From: Streptomyces piniterrae
GTDB taxonomy: Bacteria > Actinomycetota > Actinomycetes > Streptomycetales > Streptomycetaceae
Assembly (NCBI RefSeq): GCF_005048155.1
Contig: NZ_SUMB01000003.1
Span: 558,001 to 622,000 of the forward strand
Length of the DNA: 64,000 nucleotides
Reading direction: 5' to 3'
The stretch's first letter is position 1; each line of letters opens with the position of its first letter. Both the position numbers and the translations under genes were made by a program. The notes under the pieces are model-generated. The model did not search any database. It was given only the letters and a program-made list of their open reading frames with translations, and was not told the DNA's origin. Shown here in pieces: positions 47,823 to 56,880 of the stretch.

Positions 47823-49097
47823 TCACCATCGCACCGCCCTCCGGGGCTGTTCCTTGGCGCCGGTCAGCAGACCGTGCAGTGCGGCGAACTCGTCGACGCA
47901 CCTGGCGGTGCCGTTGACCACGCAGTCCAGGGGGTTGTCGGCGACCACGACCGGCACGCCCATGTCCTGCCGCAGGCGCTCGTCCAGGCCGCGCAGCAGG
48001 GCGCCACCGCCGGTGAGGGCGATGCCGCGCTCGATGATGTCGCCCGAGAGCTCCGGCGGGCATTCGTCGAGGGTGCGGTGCACGGCGCGGACGATGGCCT
48101 CGACCGGTTCGGCCAGCGCGTTGCGGATCTCCTCCTCGTCGATCTCCTGGATACGGGGCAGGCCGGTGACATGGTCCCGGCCGCGGACGGTGAAGGACCT
48201 GCGGCGGCCGCCGAGTCGACCGAGTTCCTCGAGTTCGCCGAGTCCCCCGAGCCCAGCACGTTCACCCGGTTCGCCGAGCCGGTCGCGTTCGGCGAGGTCG
48301 CCCGGATCATCGGGTTCGCCGTTCTCGGCCCCGTACTCGCCCCCGTAGCCGCCCTCGGCTTCGGCCGCTGCCCCGGTGCCGTCCGCTTCCGCGTACGCGC
48401 CCCCGGCCACGGGTCCGGTCAGATCGATCGTCGTCCAGGCCGCCGAGCCGATGGCGATCTTGATCTCTTCGGCGGTGCGCTCCCCGATGGCCATCGAATG
48501 CTTCTTCTTGACGTAGGTGGCGATCGCGGCGTCCATGGCGTCGCCCGCGACCCGTACGGACTGGGCCGTGACGATGCCGCCCATGGAGATGACGGCGACC
48601 TCGGTGGTGCCGCCGCCGATGTCCACCACCATGCAGCCGACCGGTTCGTCCACCGGGAGACCGGCGCCGATCGCCGCGGCCATCGGCTCCTCGATGAGAT
48701 GCACCTCACGGGCGCCGGCGGCCCGCGCGGAGTCGATGACCGCGCGCTGCTCGACGCCGGTGATCCCGGAGGGGACGCAGATGACGACCCGCGGCCTGGC
48801 GAAGCGGCGGCTGCCGGGCAGCGCCTTCTTCATCAGGGCGCGCAGCATCTGTTCGGCGGCTTCGAAGTCGGCGATGACGCCCTCCCGTAGCGGGCGCATC
48901 GCGGTGATCCCTGACGGCGTGCGGCCGATCGTCCGTTTGGCCTCGGCCCCAGCGGCGATGACCTCGCCGGACGCGTTGACGGCGACAACGGACGGCTCGT
49001 TGAGCACCACACCTTTGCCGCGCGCATAGACGAGGGTGTTGGCGGTGCCGAGGTCGATGCCGATGTCGTACGTACCGGACGAAGTGCTGGACGCCAT
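47823..49097 (-). CDS. MreB/Mbl-like actin homologue with internal insertion
   Basis: 424 residues. Actin-family nucleotide-binding motifs: phosphate 1 DIGIDLGTANTLVY, phosphate 2 VVDIGGGTTEVAVIS, adenosine ALTGGGALLRGLDE. MreB proteins are about 345 residues; here about 70 extra residues lie at 232-300, Gly/Glu/Ala-rich and acidic (GGYGGEYGAENGEPDDPGDL, GLGGLGELEELGRLGG). Streptomyces keep mreB in an mreBCD cluster and an additional mbl gene; no mreC or mreD is next to this one, so Mbl is the likelier match. Acts in spore-wall synthesis. ATG 49097 has a weak ribosome site; the longer upstream frame reads A+T-rich promoter DNA. Confidence 0.85.
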   Translation of the reverse strand: MASSTSSGTYDIGIDLGTANTLVYARGKGVVLNEPSVVAVNASGEVIAAGAEAKRTIGRTPSGITAMRPLREGVIADFEAAEQMLRALMKKALPGSRRFARPRVVICVPSGITGVEQRAVIDSARAAGAREVHLIEEPMAAAIGAGLPVDEPVGCMVVDIGGGTTEVAVISMGGIVTAQSVRVAGDAMDAAIATYVKKKHSMAIGERTAEEIKIAIGSAAWTTIDLTGPVAGGAYAEADGTGAAAEAEGGYGGEYGAENGEPDDPGDLAERDRLGEPGERAGLGGLGELEELGRLGGRRRSFTVRGRDHVTGLPRIQEIDEEEIRNALAEPVEAIVRAVHRTLDECPPELSGDIIERGIALTGGGALLRGLDERLRQDMGVPVVVADNPLDCVVNGTARCVDEFAALHGLLTGAKEQPRRAVRW

Positions 49098-49446
49098 GGG
49101 GAGTTCGCTTGCTCTCTCTCGACTGATGACAGGCTCCCCAACGGGGGCGCCTCGGCCCCGATTCGGGGCTCCTCGGACATCATGGCCCAGAAGGTACCAA
49201 TGGCTTGAAATACCTGACGAAATGACCAAAGGCATCAATTGCGGGCAATTATCTAGACTACTGGGACGGTCAAATGGTTCCTGCGTCTGAAGAATCGATT
49301 CTCCAGGCGTGGTTACGGGGCGGCGGCAGGTGCAGTTCGAGGGACGCGGCCGCGACCCCACCCAGGTGGGCGCATCGGCAGGTGCGGTCACGGGCGACCG
49401 CCCAACCCGCCAACCCGCCTACGCCCTACGGTGCGAGCTGCCGGAC

Positions 49447-51540
49447 CTACGGGCCGGCAGTCGGCTCGCTTCCTCCCGGTTCCCGGGACAGCGCCTCGGC
49501 GAGATCGTCGAGGGCGTCCAGGAGCAGCTCCGCCGCGCGCAGCGCCACGCCCTCCCCCGCGCTCTCGGTGTCCCACCGGTCCCAGACGGCGCGCAGCGCG
49601 CTCCAGTCGGGTGCGCACCGTTCGCGTACGGCGTGCGCCGCCCGCTCCACGGAGGGGCGCAGTTCGGCGGCGAACGCGGCGGCGCCGGGCGACGGTTCGG
49701 CGTCCTTGTCGGGGAGATGGGCCTCGAGGATCATCGTGACCCGGCCCATGGTGGCGAGCGAGGAGCTGGCCGCGGTGGCGGAGTCGCGCGAGAGGCCGCG
49801 GTGCCGTACGGGTTCCTTCTCGGCGCGGGAGGCGCTCTCCTCCCAGGCGGCGCGGGCCGCGCGAGCGTCCAGCAGGGCCTCGCGGATCTGCCGGGGGCGG
49901 CGTTCGGCGGGCCTGGCGTAGCGGTCGTACACGGCCAGCGCGTAGCGCCCGTTGGCCACCAGCCATTCGGCGAGCCGGTCGCGCAGCCTGGGTGTCTCCC
50001 AGGCGGGGAACATGGCGTACGACAGCAGCGCGAGGATCCCGCCCAGGAGGGTGAGCACGACGCGTTCCTGGACGGTTTGCGCCCAGCCCTCGCCGGCGAT
50101 GCCGAGCAGGAAGACGACATAGCCGGCCACACACGCCGAGGTCACCGACACGCCGGTACGCATCAGCAGGTACATGAGCAGCACGCAGACGACGGCGAGG
50201 GCGGCGCTGACGTATCTGCCGGGGTGGGCGACCGCCATCAGCGCGCCGGCGACCGCCACGCCGACGAGGGTGCCGCTGAAGCGGGCCACGCCGCGGGAGT
50301 AGGTCTGGCCGAAGTCGGGGCGCATGACCATGACGGAGGTCAGCGGCACCCAGTAGCCGTGGCCGAACGGGAGGGCGGTGCCCAGCAGATAGCCGGCCGC
50401 GCAGACCGCGCTGACGCGGAGGGCGTGCCGGAGGATGTGCGAGGACCAGCGGGTCTCGCGGTGCACGGCGCGCAGGGCGACCGGTACGAGCCGGGGCACG
50501 CTGGGGCGCAGCAGATGGGCGCGTTCGGCTTCGGTGGTGGGGCGGGTGGCCTCGACCGGCTCGTCGGTGAGTTCCACGGCGTCGGCGAGCAGCGAGATCA
50601 GACGGTAGGCGGAGCGGCGGGCGGCGCCCTGGAGCATCGGGCCCGATGCGGGGACTTCGAGGGTGGCCATCGCCTCCGGGGGCAGCCGGACCGGGCCCGC
50701 GTGCCGTACGGCATGGGCGACGGCGTCCAGGACGGTGGCCGCGGCGGCGAGCAGATCGCGGGCGCGGTCGCGTTGCGGGCCCTCCTGGGGGGCGCCGACG
50801 ACCGGGTCGGCGAGTGAGGCGAGGACCGGTCTGAGCTGTTCGGCGAGGCCGCGGGGGCCGTGCAGCTGGACGGGACGGCGTCGGGCCTGCCGCGGGGTGA
50901 CGGCGGACGCGAGGCGGGCGTCCATCAGGGGGGCCGGGTCGAACGGGGCGACCGGATCGTGCCGCAGCCGCCGGGCGTAGTCGGCCTCGGCGGCCAGCGC
51001 GTCGGCGAGCGCGTCGCGCTGCACGCCCCAGGGGCGCACCGGGAAGAGCACGATCAGGGCGGCCTGGACGATGCCGCCGAGGGCGATCAGCGCGGCGTGT
51101 TCCAGGGCACCCAGGACGGACGTCGGCAGGGTGACGGTGACCAGCATGATCGCGATGGTCAGGGTGCCGATGAGTCCGGAGACCGGGCCGATCGCCCACA
51201 GCATGCCGGCGAGCAGGGCCGAGCCGGCGAGCAGCAGCACGAAGGCGAGGAGATACGGGGCGGCCAGGTAGCCGAGGAAGGTGGCGACGGCCAGGGGGGC
51301 GGCGACGGCGAGCGCCAGGACCGGGCGCGGGCGCATGCTGCGCTGGAAGGTGACCAGGCCGGACGCGAAAGCCCCGAAGGCGGAGGAGACGGCGAGGCTC
51401 GGGTCGCCGAACCACAGGCACAGGCCGAGGACGACGGCCACGCCGACCGAGCCGCGGAGGGCGATCAGCGGGGTGAGTTTGGCCCGCTCGATGGTCAGCC
51501 CGGAGCGGGCGGTCTCCTTCAGCGCGCGCGACCAGGTCAT
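49447..51540 (-). CDS. FUSC-family (aromatic acid exporter-type) membrane protein
   Basis: 697 residues with two blocks of about six membrane helices (residues 30-165 and 375-510), each followed by a cytosolic helical domain, the FUSC duplicated layout. Segments include VAVVLGLCLWFGDPSLAVSS, GYWVPLTSVMVMRPDFGQTY and YSRGVARFSGTLVGVAVAG, the latter two close to the family core. Probably exports aromatic or other organic acids. ATG 51540 is preferred to an upstream frame at 51597. Divergent from the esterase gene. Confidence 0.85.
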   Translation of the reverse strand: MTWSRALKETARSGLTIERAKLTPLIALRGSVGVAVVLGLCLWFGDPSLAVSSAFGAFASGLVTFQRSMRPRPVLALAVAAPLAVATFLGYLAAPYLLAFVLLLAGSALLAGMLWAIGPVSGLIGTLTIAIMLVTVTLPTSVLGALEHAALIALGGIVQAALIVLFPVRPWGVQRDALADALAAEADYARRLRHDPVAPFDPAPLMDARLASAVTPRQARRRPVQLHGPRGLAEQLRPVLASLADPVVGAPQEGPQRDRARDLLAAAATVLDAVAHAVRHAGPVRLPPEAMATLEVPASGPMLQGAARRSAYRLISLLADAVELTDEPVEATRPTTEAERAHLLRPSVPRLVPVALRAVHRETRWSSHILRHALRVSAVCAAGYLLGTALPFGHGYWVPLTSVMVMRPDFGQTYSRGVARFSGTLVGVAVAGALMAVAHPGRYVSAALAVVCVLLMYLLMRTGVSVTSACVAGYVVFLLGIAGEGWAQTVQERVVLTLLGGILALLSYAMFPAWETPRLRDRLAEWLVANGRYALAVYDRYARPAERRPRQIREALLDARAARAAWEESASRAEKEPVRHRGLSRDSATAASSSLATMGRVTMILEAHLPDKDAEPSPGAAAFAAELRPSVERAAHAVRERCAPDWSALRAVWDRWDTESAGEGVALRAAELLLDALDDLAEALSREPGGSEPTAGP

Positions 51541-51797
51541 ACCGAGAGAATACGGTCGGGTACGGGGAGTGCCGGGGTTCCGGGCACGGCGAGGCACCCG
51601 CCGGAAAATGACGGTAAAAATGACGGCAAAACAGCCTTACGGAGCACGCAAAAGCGGCAGGTCAGAGGGTTTTGTCCGGCTTCCGTGGGGCGGTGCGACA
51701 AACCTGACACCCGCGGCGGGAAACCACGGGCCGCCGTGGCCCCCTCTTGCTGGCCGGCCGGGATCTCTCCCGGCCGGTTCGGCAAGGAGAAGGACCC

Positions 51798-52817
51798 GTG
51801 CGCAAAGCCCTGTTCACCCCGGTGATCGCGTTGATCGCCCTGACCGTTCTCGTCTGCGCGGCCGGCTGTGGCACGGGTACGTCCCAGGCTTCCCCCGTAC
51901 GCTTCGGCGGCCCGCAGGCGGGCGCCGCGCTGCATGCCCCGCCGCCGGACAAGCGGTCGCTGGTGCAGCTGCCCACGCATCCGATCGATTTCGAGGAGGA
52001 GCGCCGGGTCGGCGGGGCGGGCGAGGACACCCCGATCGGCGTGACCACCTTGCACGGCAGGAAATCGGGGTTCACCGGGAAGGTGTGGGTGTGGGCACCG
52101 CCGGAGTACTACGAGCGGCGGAACGCGGACAAGGGCTTCCCGGTGATGGTGGCGCTCCCCGGGTCGTACGGCTACCCCCGCAACTACTGGGCCGGGTCCC
52201 GCTTCGAACTGGCGGAGCACCTGGCCCAGTGGTCCAAGGACGGCACCAGCCTGCCGTTCATCGTCGTCATGCCGGTGCTCAACCCCAACGACAAGCAGTA
52301 CTACGACGGCAGCGACATACCGGGGCAGCCGAAGATCGGCACCTGGCTCAGCCAGGACGTGCCCGATCTCGTACGGCAGAACTTCCGCACCCTCAAGACC
52401 CGGGACGCCTGGGCGATCATGGGCTCTTCGTCGGGCGGGTTCGCGGCGCTGAAGAACGTGCTGCAGAACCCGGGCACGTTCAAGGTGGCGATAGCCAACG
52501 GGCCGGACATCGTGCCCGACTCCCCGCTGTGGAAGGGCCACGACAGGGAGAAGCGCGCGAACAACCCCGAGGTGCTGGCCCGACGGCTGATAGCGCGCGG
52601 CGGACCGAAGGTCTATGTGGCGTTCCAGGACGGCTCCGAGGAGGCCACGGTGCTGCCCAAGGTACGGAAGTTCATCGCCCGGTACGGCCATGGTCCCCTC
52701 AGGACGCGGCTCCAGATCGTGCCGGGCGGCACGCACAGCGGCGAGACGTATGTACGGGGGCTGGGCGAGGGGACGATGCGGTGGGTGAGCGCGCGCATGC
52801 GGGGGCCGCTGCGCTAG
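51798..52817 (+). CDS. Secreted esterase-D/antigen-85-type lipoprotein
   Basis: 339 residues. Lipoprotein signal peptide 1-23 with lipobox CAAGC and Cys24. The alpha/beta-hydrolase domain has the nucleophile Ser211 in MGSSSGGFAAL, an Asp near QDGSEEATV, and the His in GGTHSGETYV, matching the putative esterase family that includes mycolyltransferase-like proteins. GTG with aaggagaagga upstream. Extracytoplasmic ester hydrolysis or acyl transfer is expected; the substrate is unknown. Confidence 0.85.
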   Translation: MRKALFTPVIALIALTVLVCAAGCGTGTSQASPVRFGGPQAGAALHAPPPDKRSLVQLPTHPIDFEEERRVGGAGEDTPIGVTTLHGRKSGFTGKVWVWAPPEYYERRNADKGFPVMVALPGSYGYPRNYWAGSRFELAEHLAQWSKDGTSLPFIVVMPVLNPNDKQYYDGSDIPGQPKIGTWLSQDVPDLVRQNFRTLKTRDAWAIMGSSSGGFAALKNVLQNPGTFKVAIANGPDIVPDSPLWKGHDREKRANNPEVLARRLIARGGPKVYVAFQDGSEEATVLPKVRKFIARYGHGPLRTRLQIVPGGTHSGETYVRGLGEGTMRWVSARMRGPLR

Positions 52818-52859
52818 CTTCGGCCGGCTTGGTTGCTCAACCCCGGGCGCGGCGGGCCC

Positions 52860-53771
52860 TCACGACACCACGTCCTTCCGCGCGAACCCCCGGAAGGCCA
52901 TGGCGACCAGTACCACCGCGTACGCCACCGAGACCGCGGACCCCTGGATCATGCCGCCCCACTCCATCTGGGGCTGGAGCGCGTCCGCCCAGGAGTACTG
53001 CCAGTGGGCGGGCAGGAAGTCGCGCCAGTTTTCGAGGGCGGTGACCTGGTCGAGGACGTTGCCGACGATGGTCAGTCCGACGGCGCCGCCGACCGCGCCC
53101 AGCGGGGCGTCGGTCAGCGTCGACAGCCAGAACGCGAGGGCCGCGGTGACCAGTTGGCTGACGAAGATGTAGCCGACCACCACCGCCAGCCGCGGCAGCG
53201 CCTCGCCCGCGGGCAGCGCGCCCCCGGTGGGCAGTTGCAGCGGGGCCCAGCCGTACGCGGCAGTGCCCACGCCGAGCGCTACCAGCGGCAGCAGCACCAT
53301 CGCGGCGGCGCTGAACAGCAGTCCTACGGTGAGTTTGCTCAGCAGCAGCCGGGCCCGTGGGACCGGCGCGGCGAGCAGATAGCGCAGCGAGGACCAGCCG
53401 GCCTCCGAGGCGACCGTGTCGCCGCAGAACAGCGCCACCGGGACGACGAGCAGGAAGCCGGCGGAGACGAACAGCACGGTGGCGGCGAAGTTGCCGCCGG
53501 AGGCGGTGGCGGTGGCCATCAAGGTGACCCGGGTGGTGCTGCGGGTGCTCGGGTCGCCGCCGATCGCGAAGGCTGTGACCAGCACAAACGGCAGCAGGGT
53601 CAGGATGGCGGCGATCACCAGGGTGCGGCGCCGGCGCAGCTGGCGCAGCGCCTCGACGCGCAGCGGGAGGGTGTGGCGGGCACGGTATCCGGGCGCGGCG
53701 GCCGACGTCGGCCGGGGCGCCGCCGACGGCTTCCGGTCCGTTCCCGGGGCGGCTGTCTCCGTGGGAGTCAT
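52860..53771 (-). CDS. ABC-2 type transporter permease
   Basis: 303 residues. Disordered N-terminus, then six membrane helices (TLVIAAILTLLPFVLVTAFA, FAATVLFVSAGFLLVVPVAL, LLLSKLTVGLLFSAAAMVLL, AVVVGYIFVSQLVTAALAFW, AVGGAVGLTIVGNVLDQV, AVSVAYAVVLVAMAFRGFA). Forms an exporter with the ATPase encoded just upstream; the ATG overlaps the ATPase stop (53768-53771). Confidence 0.88.
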   Translation of the reverse strand: MTPTETAAPGTDRKPSAAPRPTSAAAPGYRARHTLPLRVEALRQLRRRRTLVIAAILTLLPFVLVTAFAIGGDPSTRSTTRVTLMATATASGGNFAATVLFVSAGFLLVVPVALFCGDTVASEAGWSSLRYLLAAPVPRARLLLSKLTVGLLFSAAAMVLLPLVALGVGTAAYGWAPLQLPTGGALPAGEALPRLAVVVGYIFVSQLVTAALAFWLSTLTDAPLGAVGGAVGLTIVGNVLDQVTALENWRDFLPAHWQYSWADALQPQMEWGGMIQGSAVSVAYAVVLVAMAFRGFARKDVVS

Positions 53772-55843
53772 CGGGCGTCACCTCCGATCAGGGTGAGGAA
53801 GGCGTCCTCCAGGCGGCGGTGCGGGCCGACGCGGTCCACGGGGATCTCCATCCGGATGAGGTCGGCGAGCAGTCGGGGGGTGCCGTCGGGGTCGGCGAGG
53901 CGTACCAGCAGGCCCTCGTCGGCGCGGGCGGCGGAGGCGACGCCGGGCAGCGCGGCCACCTTCTCCACCAGCGCGTCGGACAGCGGCTCCGAGCCCGCGA
54001 CGCCGACCAGCAGGGCATCGCCGGAGCCGATGATCTCGGCGACCGGGCCCGCTTGGACGAGCCTCCCGCGGTCCATGACGACCAGGTGCGTGCAGCTCTG
54101 CTCGACCTCGGAGAGGAGGTGGCTGGAGACGATGACGGTGCGTCCGGCGGCCGCGTAACGCGTCATCACGTCGCGCATCTCGCGGATCTGCGGCGGGTCG
54201 AGCCCGTTGGTGGGCTCGTCGAGGATCAGCAGATCGGGGAGGCCGAGCATGGCCTGGGCGATGGCCAGGCGCTGCCGCATGCCCTGGGAGTAGGTGCGCA
54301 CGGCGCGTTGCAGGGCGTCGCCGAGGCCGGCGATCTCCAGTGCCTCGTCGATATGCGCGTCGGCGGCGGGCCGCCCGGTGGCCTGCCAGTACAGGTCGAG
54401 GTTGGCCCGGCCGGACAGATGGGGCAGGAAGCCGGCGCCCTCGACGAACGCGCCGACCCGGGAGAGCACGGGGGCACCGGGGCGGATCGCCTGCCCGAAG
54501 ACCCGGATCTCGCCCTCGTCCGGCCGGATCAGGCCCATCAGCATGCGCAGTGTGGTGGTCTTGCCGGCGCCATTGGGCCCCAGCAGCCCCAGCACCTGCC
54601 CCTTCTCCACACGGAACGACAGCTCCCGTACGGCGTACCGGTCGGCGGACTTGGCGTACCGCTTGCTCAGGTCGCTGATCCGCAGCGGGACATCGGCGAG
54701 CGACGGATCGGGGACGGGTGCCGCGGTCCGGCGCCGGGTGGTGAGCAGCAGCAGCGCGGCGATCACGACGGCCGCGGCGGGCAGGGCCCAGGTCCAGGCG
54801 GGCAGCGGGGCGGATGCGCTGCGCACCTGGGGCGCGGTGGGTACGGAGAGCTCCCCCACATCCTTGGGGGCATGGGAGGTGCCCCCATCGCCGTCTCCCA
54901 GGGAGACGGTGTAGGTGGCGGGTTCGGTGGGTGAGGCGTAGCCGAGGTCGGTCGCGGAGAGCACCAGCCGCAGGCGGTGGCCGGCGGCGAAGTCGTGGTC
55001 GACGACGGGGAGTCGGAGGCGGACGGTCTTTCCCGCGCGGGCGTCCTTGGTGCCCTCGGCTCCCTTGGCGCGCTTGTCGGGTTCGATGTTCTCGATCCGG
55101 TACGGGGTGACGAGCTGGGACGGCAGCACCTGGCGGCGGCCGTCCGGACCGACGTCGTAGAGCTTGGCGAAGAACACCGCCTCCGGGGAGCCGGCGCTGA
55201 TGCGCACGGTGACGGCGGGGCTGCCGGTGAGATGGACCGGGGTGCGCAGCGGCGCGGTGTCGAAGTGCGCGTACTGGCCGGGGAAGTCGAGGGAGAGGCC
55301 GCCGGTGCCGAGGGCGGAGAGGTTGCCGAGGGCGCCGACGCCGGGCACCGCGGAGATGGCGGGCGGCCCGGCTCCGGCCGGATTGGCGAAGCGCTGCTCG
55401 CGGCCGGTGAGTTCCAGCCGGCGCGGGGCGTTGTCCAGTCCGGTGTAGCGGTCGCCGCTCGCGCCGCGCAGCCGCACCGTGCCGTCGGTGGAGTCCACTC
55501 CCCCGGTGCGGCTGATCCGGAACGCGGGCCCGGTGTCCGCGCGCTTGTCGCCCTTCAGATAGCGGTCGAACCAGGCCCGGGTACGTGCCTGGACCCGTGC
55601 GGTCTCGCGGTCGCCGCCGTCGTGCCCGCCGGCGATCCAGTCGACGTCGACCGGTGCGCCGTTCTTGCGGATCGCGCGCTGCATGGCGTCGGCCTGGCCG
55701 AGTGTGAACAGCGAGTCGGTCCGGCCCTGCATGATCAGGGTCGGCACCTTGATGCGGTCGCCGACGGCGGACGGGCTGCGGGCTTCCAGGAGCGCGCGGG
55801 CCGCGGCGTCCGGTTTGCCGCTGACGGCGACGCGCTCGTACAT
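53768..55843 (-). CDS. ABC ATPase fused to a truncated CocE/X-Pro-type hydrolase
   Basis: Up to 691 residues. Residues 1-115 are the end of an alpha/beta hydrolase (VPTLIMQGRTDSLFTLGQAD, DWIAGGHDGG with the catalytic His), 120-335 its beta-sandwich domain, 350-370 a membrane helix (WALPAAAVVIAALLLLTT), and 390-691 an ABC ATPase: Walker A LGPNGAGKTTTLRML, signature YSQGMRQRLAIAQ, Walker B LLILDEPTNGLD. The hydrolase half lacks its nucleophile Ser and oxyanion region. The reading frame opens inside the hydrolase (CRMYERVAVSG) without a ribosome site, so the true start is uncertain. The ATPase half appears intact and should power the adjacent permease. Confidence 0.75.
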   Translation of the reverse strand: MYERVAVSGKPDAAARALLEARSPSAVGDRIKVPTLIMQGRTDSLFTLGQADAMQRAIRKNGAPVDVDWIAGGHDGGDRETARVQARTRAWFDRYLKGDKRADTGPAFRISRTGGVDSTDGTVRLRGASGDRYTGLDNAPRRLELTGREQRFANPAGAGPPAISAVPGVGALGNLSALGTGGLSLDFPGQYAHFDTAPLRTPVHLTGSPAVTVRISAGSPEAVFFAKLYDVGPDGRRQVLPSQLVTPYRIENIEPDKRAKGAEGTKDARAGKTVRLRLPVVDHDFAAGHRLRLVLSATDLGYASPTEPATYTVSLGDGDGGTSHAPKDVGELSVPTAPQVRSASAPLPAWTWALPAAAVVIAALLLLTTRRRTAAPVPDPSLADVPLRISDLSKRYAKSADRYAVRELSFRVEKGQVLGLLGPNGAGKTTTLRMLMGLIRPDEGEIRVFGQAIRPGAPVLSRVGAFVEGAGFLPHLSGRANLDLYWQATGRPAADAHIDEALEIAGLGDALQRAVRTYSQGMRQRLAIAQAMLGLPDLLILDEPTNGLDPPQIREMRDVMTRYAAAGRTVIVSSHLLSEVEQSCTHLVVMDRGRLVQAGPVAEIIGSGDALLVGVAGSEPLSDALVEKVAALPGVASAARADEGLLVRLADPDGTPRLLADLIRMEIPVDRVGPHRRLEDAFLTLIGGDAR

Positions 55844-55934
55844 CCGGCACAGCGTGGCAGGTGCCGCCTCCTATGAGTACGGCCAGAGCGCCCGCGGTCG
55901 CATACAGCTTCCGCCCGCGCAGTCGGAGATCCAT
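55844..55934 (-). pseudogene. Detached 5' end of the hydrolase-ABC fusion gene
   Basis: From ATG 55934 the frame reads MDLRLRGRKLYATAGALAVL, IGGGTCHAVPD, a signal-anchor like that of full-length hydrolase-ABC fusions, but it is out of phase with the remaining hydrolase codons. Roughly 300 residues including the nucleophile region are missing at the junction near 55850-55862. Reads as one internal deletion with frameshift. Confidence 0.65.
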
Positions 55935-56061
55935 GCCGTGAATCCTAGGGAGGAGCCGGGCCGGGCAAGCCGTCCCCCGGGCTGAACCGTGCGCCCTCCC
56001 TGCGGAGTAGCGGCCAGGAGGCCCGTACCACGGATGCGGTAGGGCCCCCGGCGGCCCGGTA

Positions 56062-56604
56062 TCAGGCCGCGGGCGGCGCCGGCGCCGTGGCGCGGAACCT
56101 GGCGGTCTCTTCGTCGCTGCTCCAGCGCTCCAGTCCCGCCTTCTCCAGGACCCGGCACGACGCCGGGTTCGTCAGGTCCACCTCCGCGTACACGGTGTGC
56201 ACCCCGGGCGCGGTGAAGGCGAACGCGACGAGGGCGCGGGCGGCCTCGGTGGCGTAGCCGCGGCCTCTGCGGGACGGCACGACGCCGTAGCCGAACTCCA
56301 GACGGCCGTCGTGCGGCGGCCAGAACAGGCCGATGGAGCCGACGACCAGGCCGCCGGCCCGCTCGACGATCCGCCGCTGACCGTACTCGCCGAGCGCGTC
56401 CGGCTGTTCGGCGAGGACACCGGCGATGACGCGGTCGCCCTCGGCGGGGAAGTCGTCCGCCCAGTGCGCCTGTCGTACGTCGTCGAGCACCGCGGTGATC
56501 TCGTCGGCGGACCATGGCCGCAGCGCGAGCCGGTCGGTGAGCAGGTCGGTGAGCAGGTCGGTACGGGGGGAGAAATCTGGAACGGGGGGAAGGGCTGACG
56601 GCAC
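56062..56604 (-). CDS. GNAT-family N-acetyltransferase (RimJ/RimL type)
   Basis: 180 residues: LTDRLALRPWSADEITAVLD opening, acetyl-CoA-binding VVPSRRGRGYATEAARALVA (R/Q-x-x-G-x-G/A), then NPASCRVLEKAGLER. Acetylates a small molecule or protein N-terminus. GTG 56604 with aggag upstream; a longer frame upstream reads 3'-UTR-like DNA. The start contains TDLLTDLLTD from a short 15-bp repeat. Confidence 0.85.
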   Translation of the reverse strand: MPSALPPVPDFSPRTDLLTDLLTDRLALRPWSADEITAVLDDVRQAHWADDFPAEGDRVIAGVLAEQPDALGEYGQRRIVERAGGLVVGSIGLFWPPHDGRLEFGYGVVPSRRGRGYATEAARALVAFAFTAPGVHTVYAEVDLTNPASCRVLEKAGLERWSSDEETARFRATAPAPPAA

Positions 56605-56794
56605 TTCGACACTCCTGGTCGTGGGCGAACGACCGGGCCGCGCTGTCGGCGCCTGGCTGTGTCGGTTCGGTCGGCTCAGGCGGCGGCCCGGACAAGGGCA
56701 TGCTGATGAAGCGCGTGGCGGGCCATATTCATCAACCTCCCTTGTCGCAGCAGTGATCGAGGGCATCGCCCCGGCGGAGTATGGCGCAATCGGA

Positions 56795-56834
56795 TCAGGC
56801 CCTGCCAAGTGGTTTTCCACCGGGCAGGGCCTGA
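56795..56834 (-). terminator. Terminator after the Pro-rich membrane-protein gene
   Basis: 12-bp stem tcaggccctgcc (56795-56806) with 56823-56834 and a T-containing 16-base loop, 46 bases beyond the stop at 56881. Separates it from the GNAT gene. Confidence 0.75.
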
Positions 56835-56880
56835 CACGCGGCGCGGGGCCGGCGGGGCGCAGGGGCCTGAAGGCCGACGC

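Noticed and set aside
51604..51630. Short aaaatgacgg direct repeat upstream of the esterase
   Set aside because: Only two to three units; too little to call a regulatory array.
53778..55934. 718-codon frame overlapping the ABC ATPase
   Set aside because: Only its first 30 codons look natural (detached signal anchor); the rest is an Arg/Pro-rich shadow.
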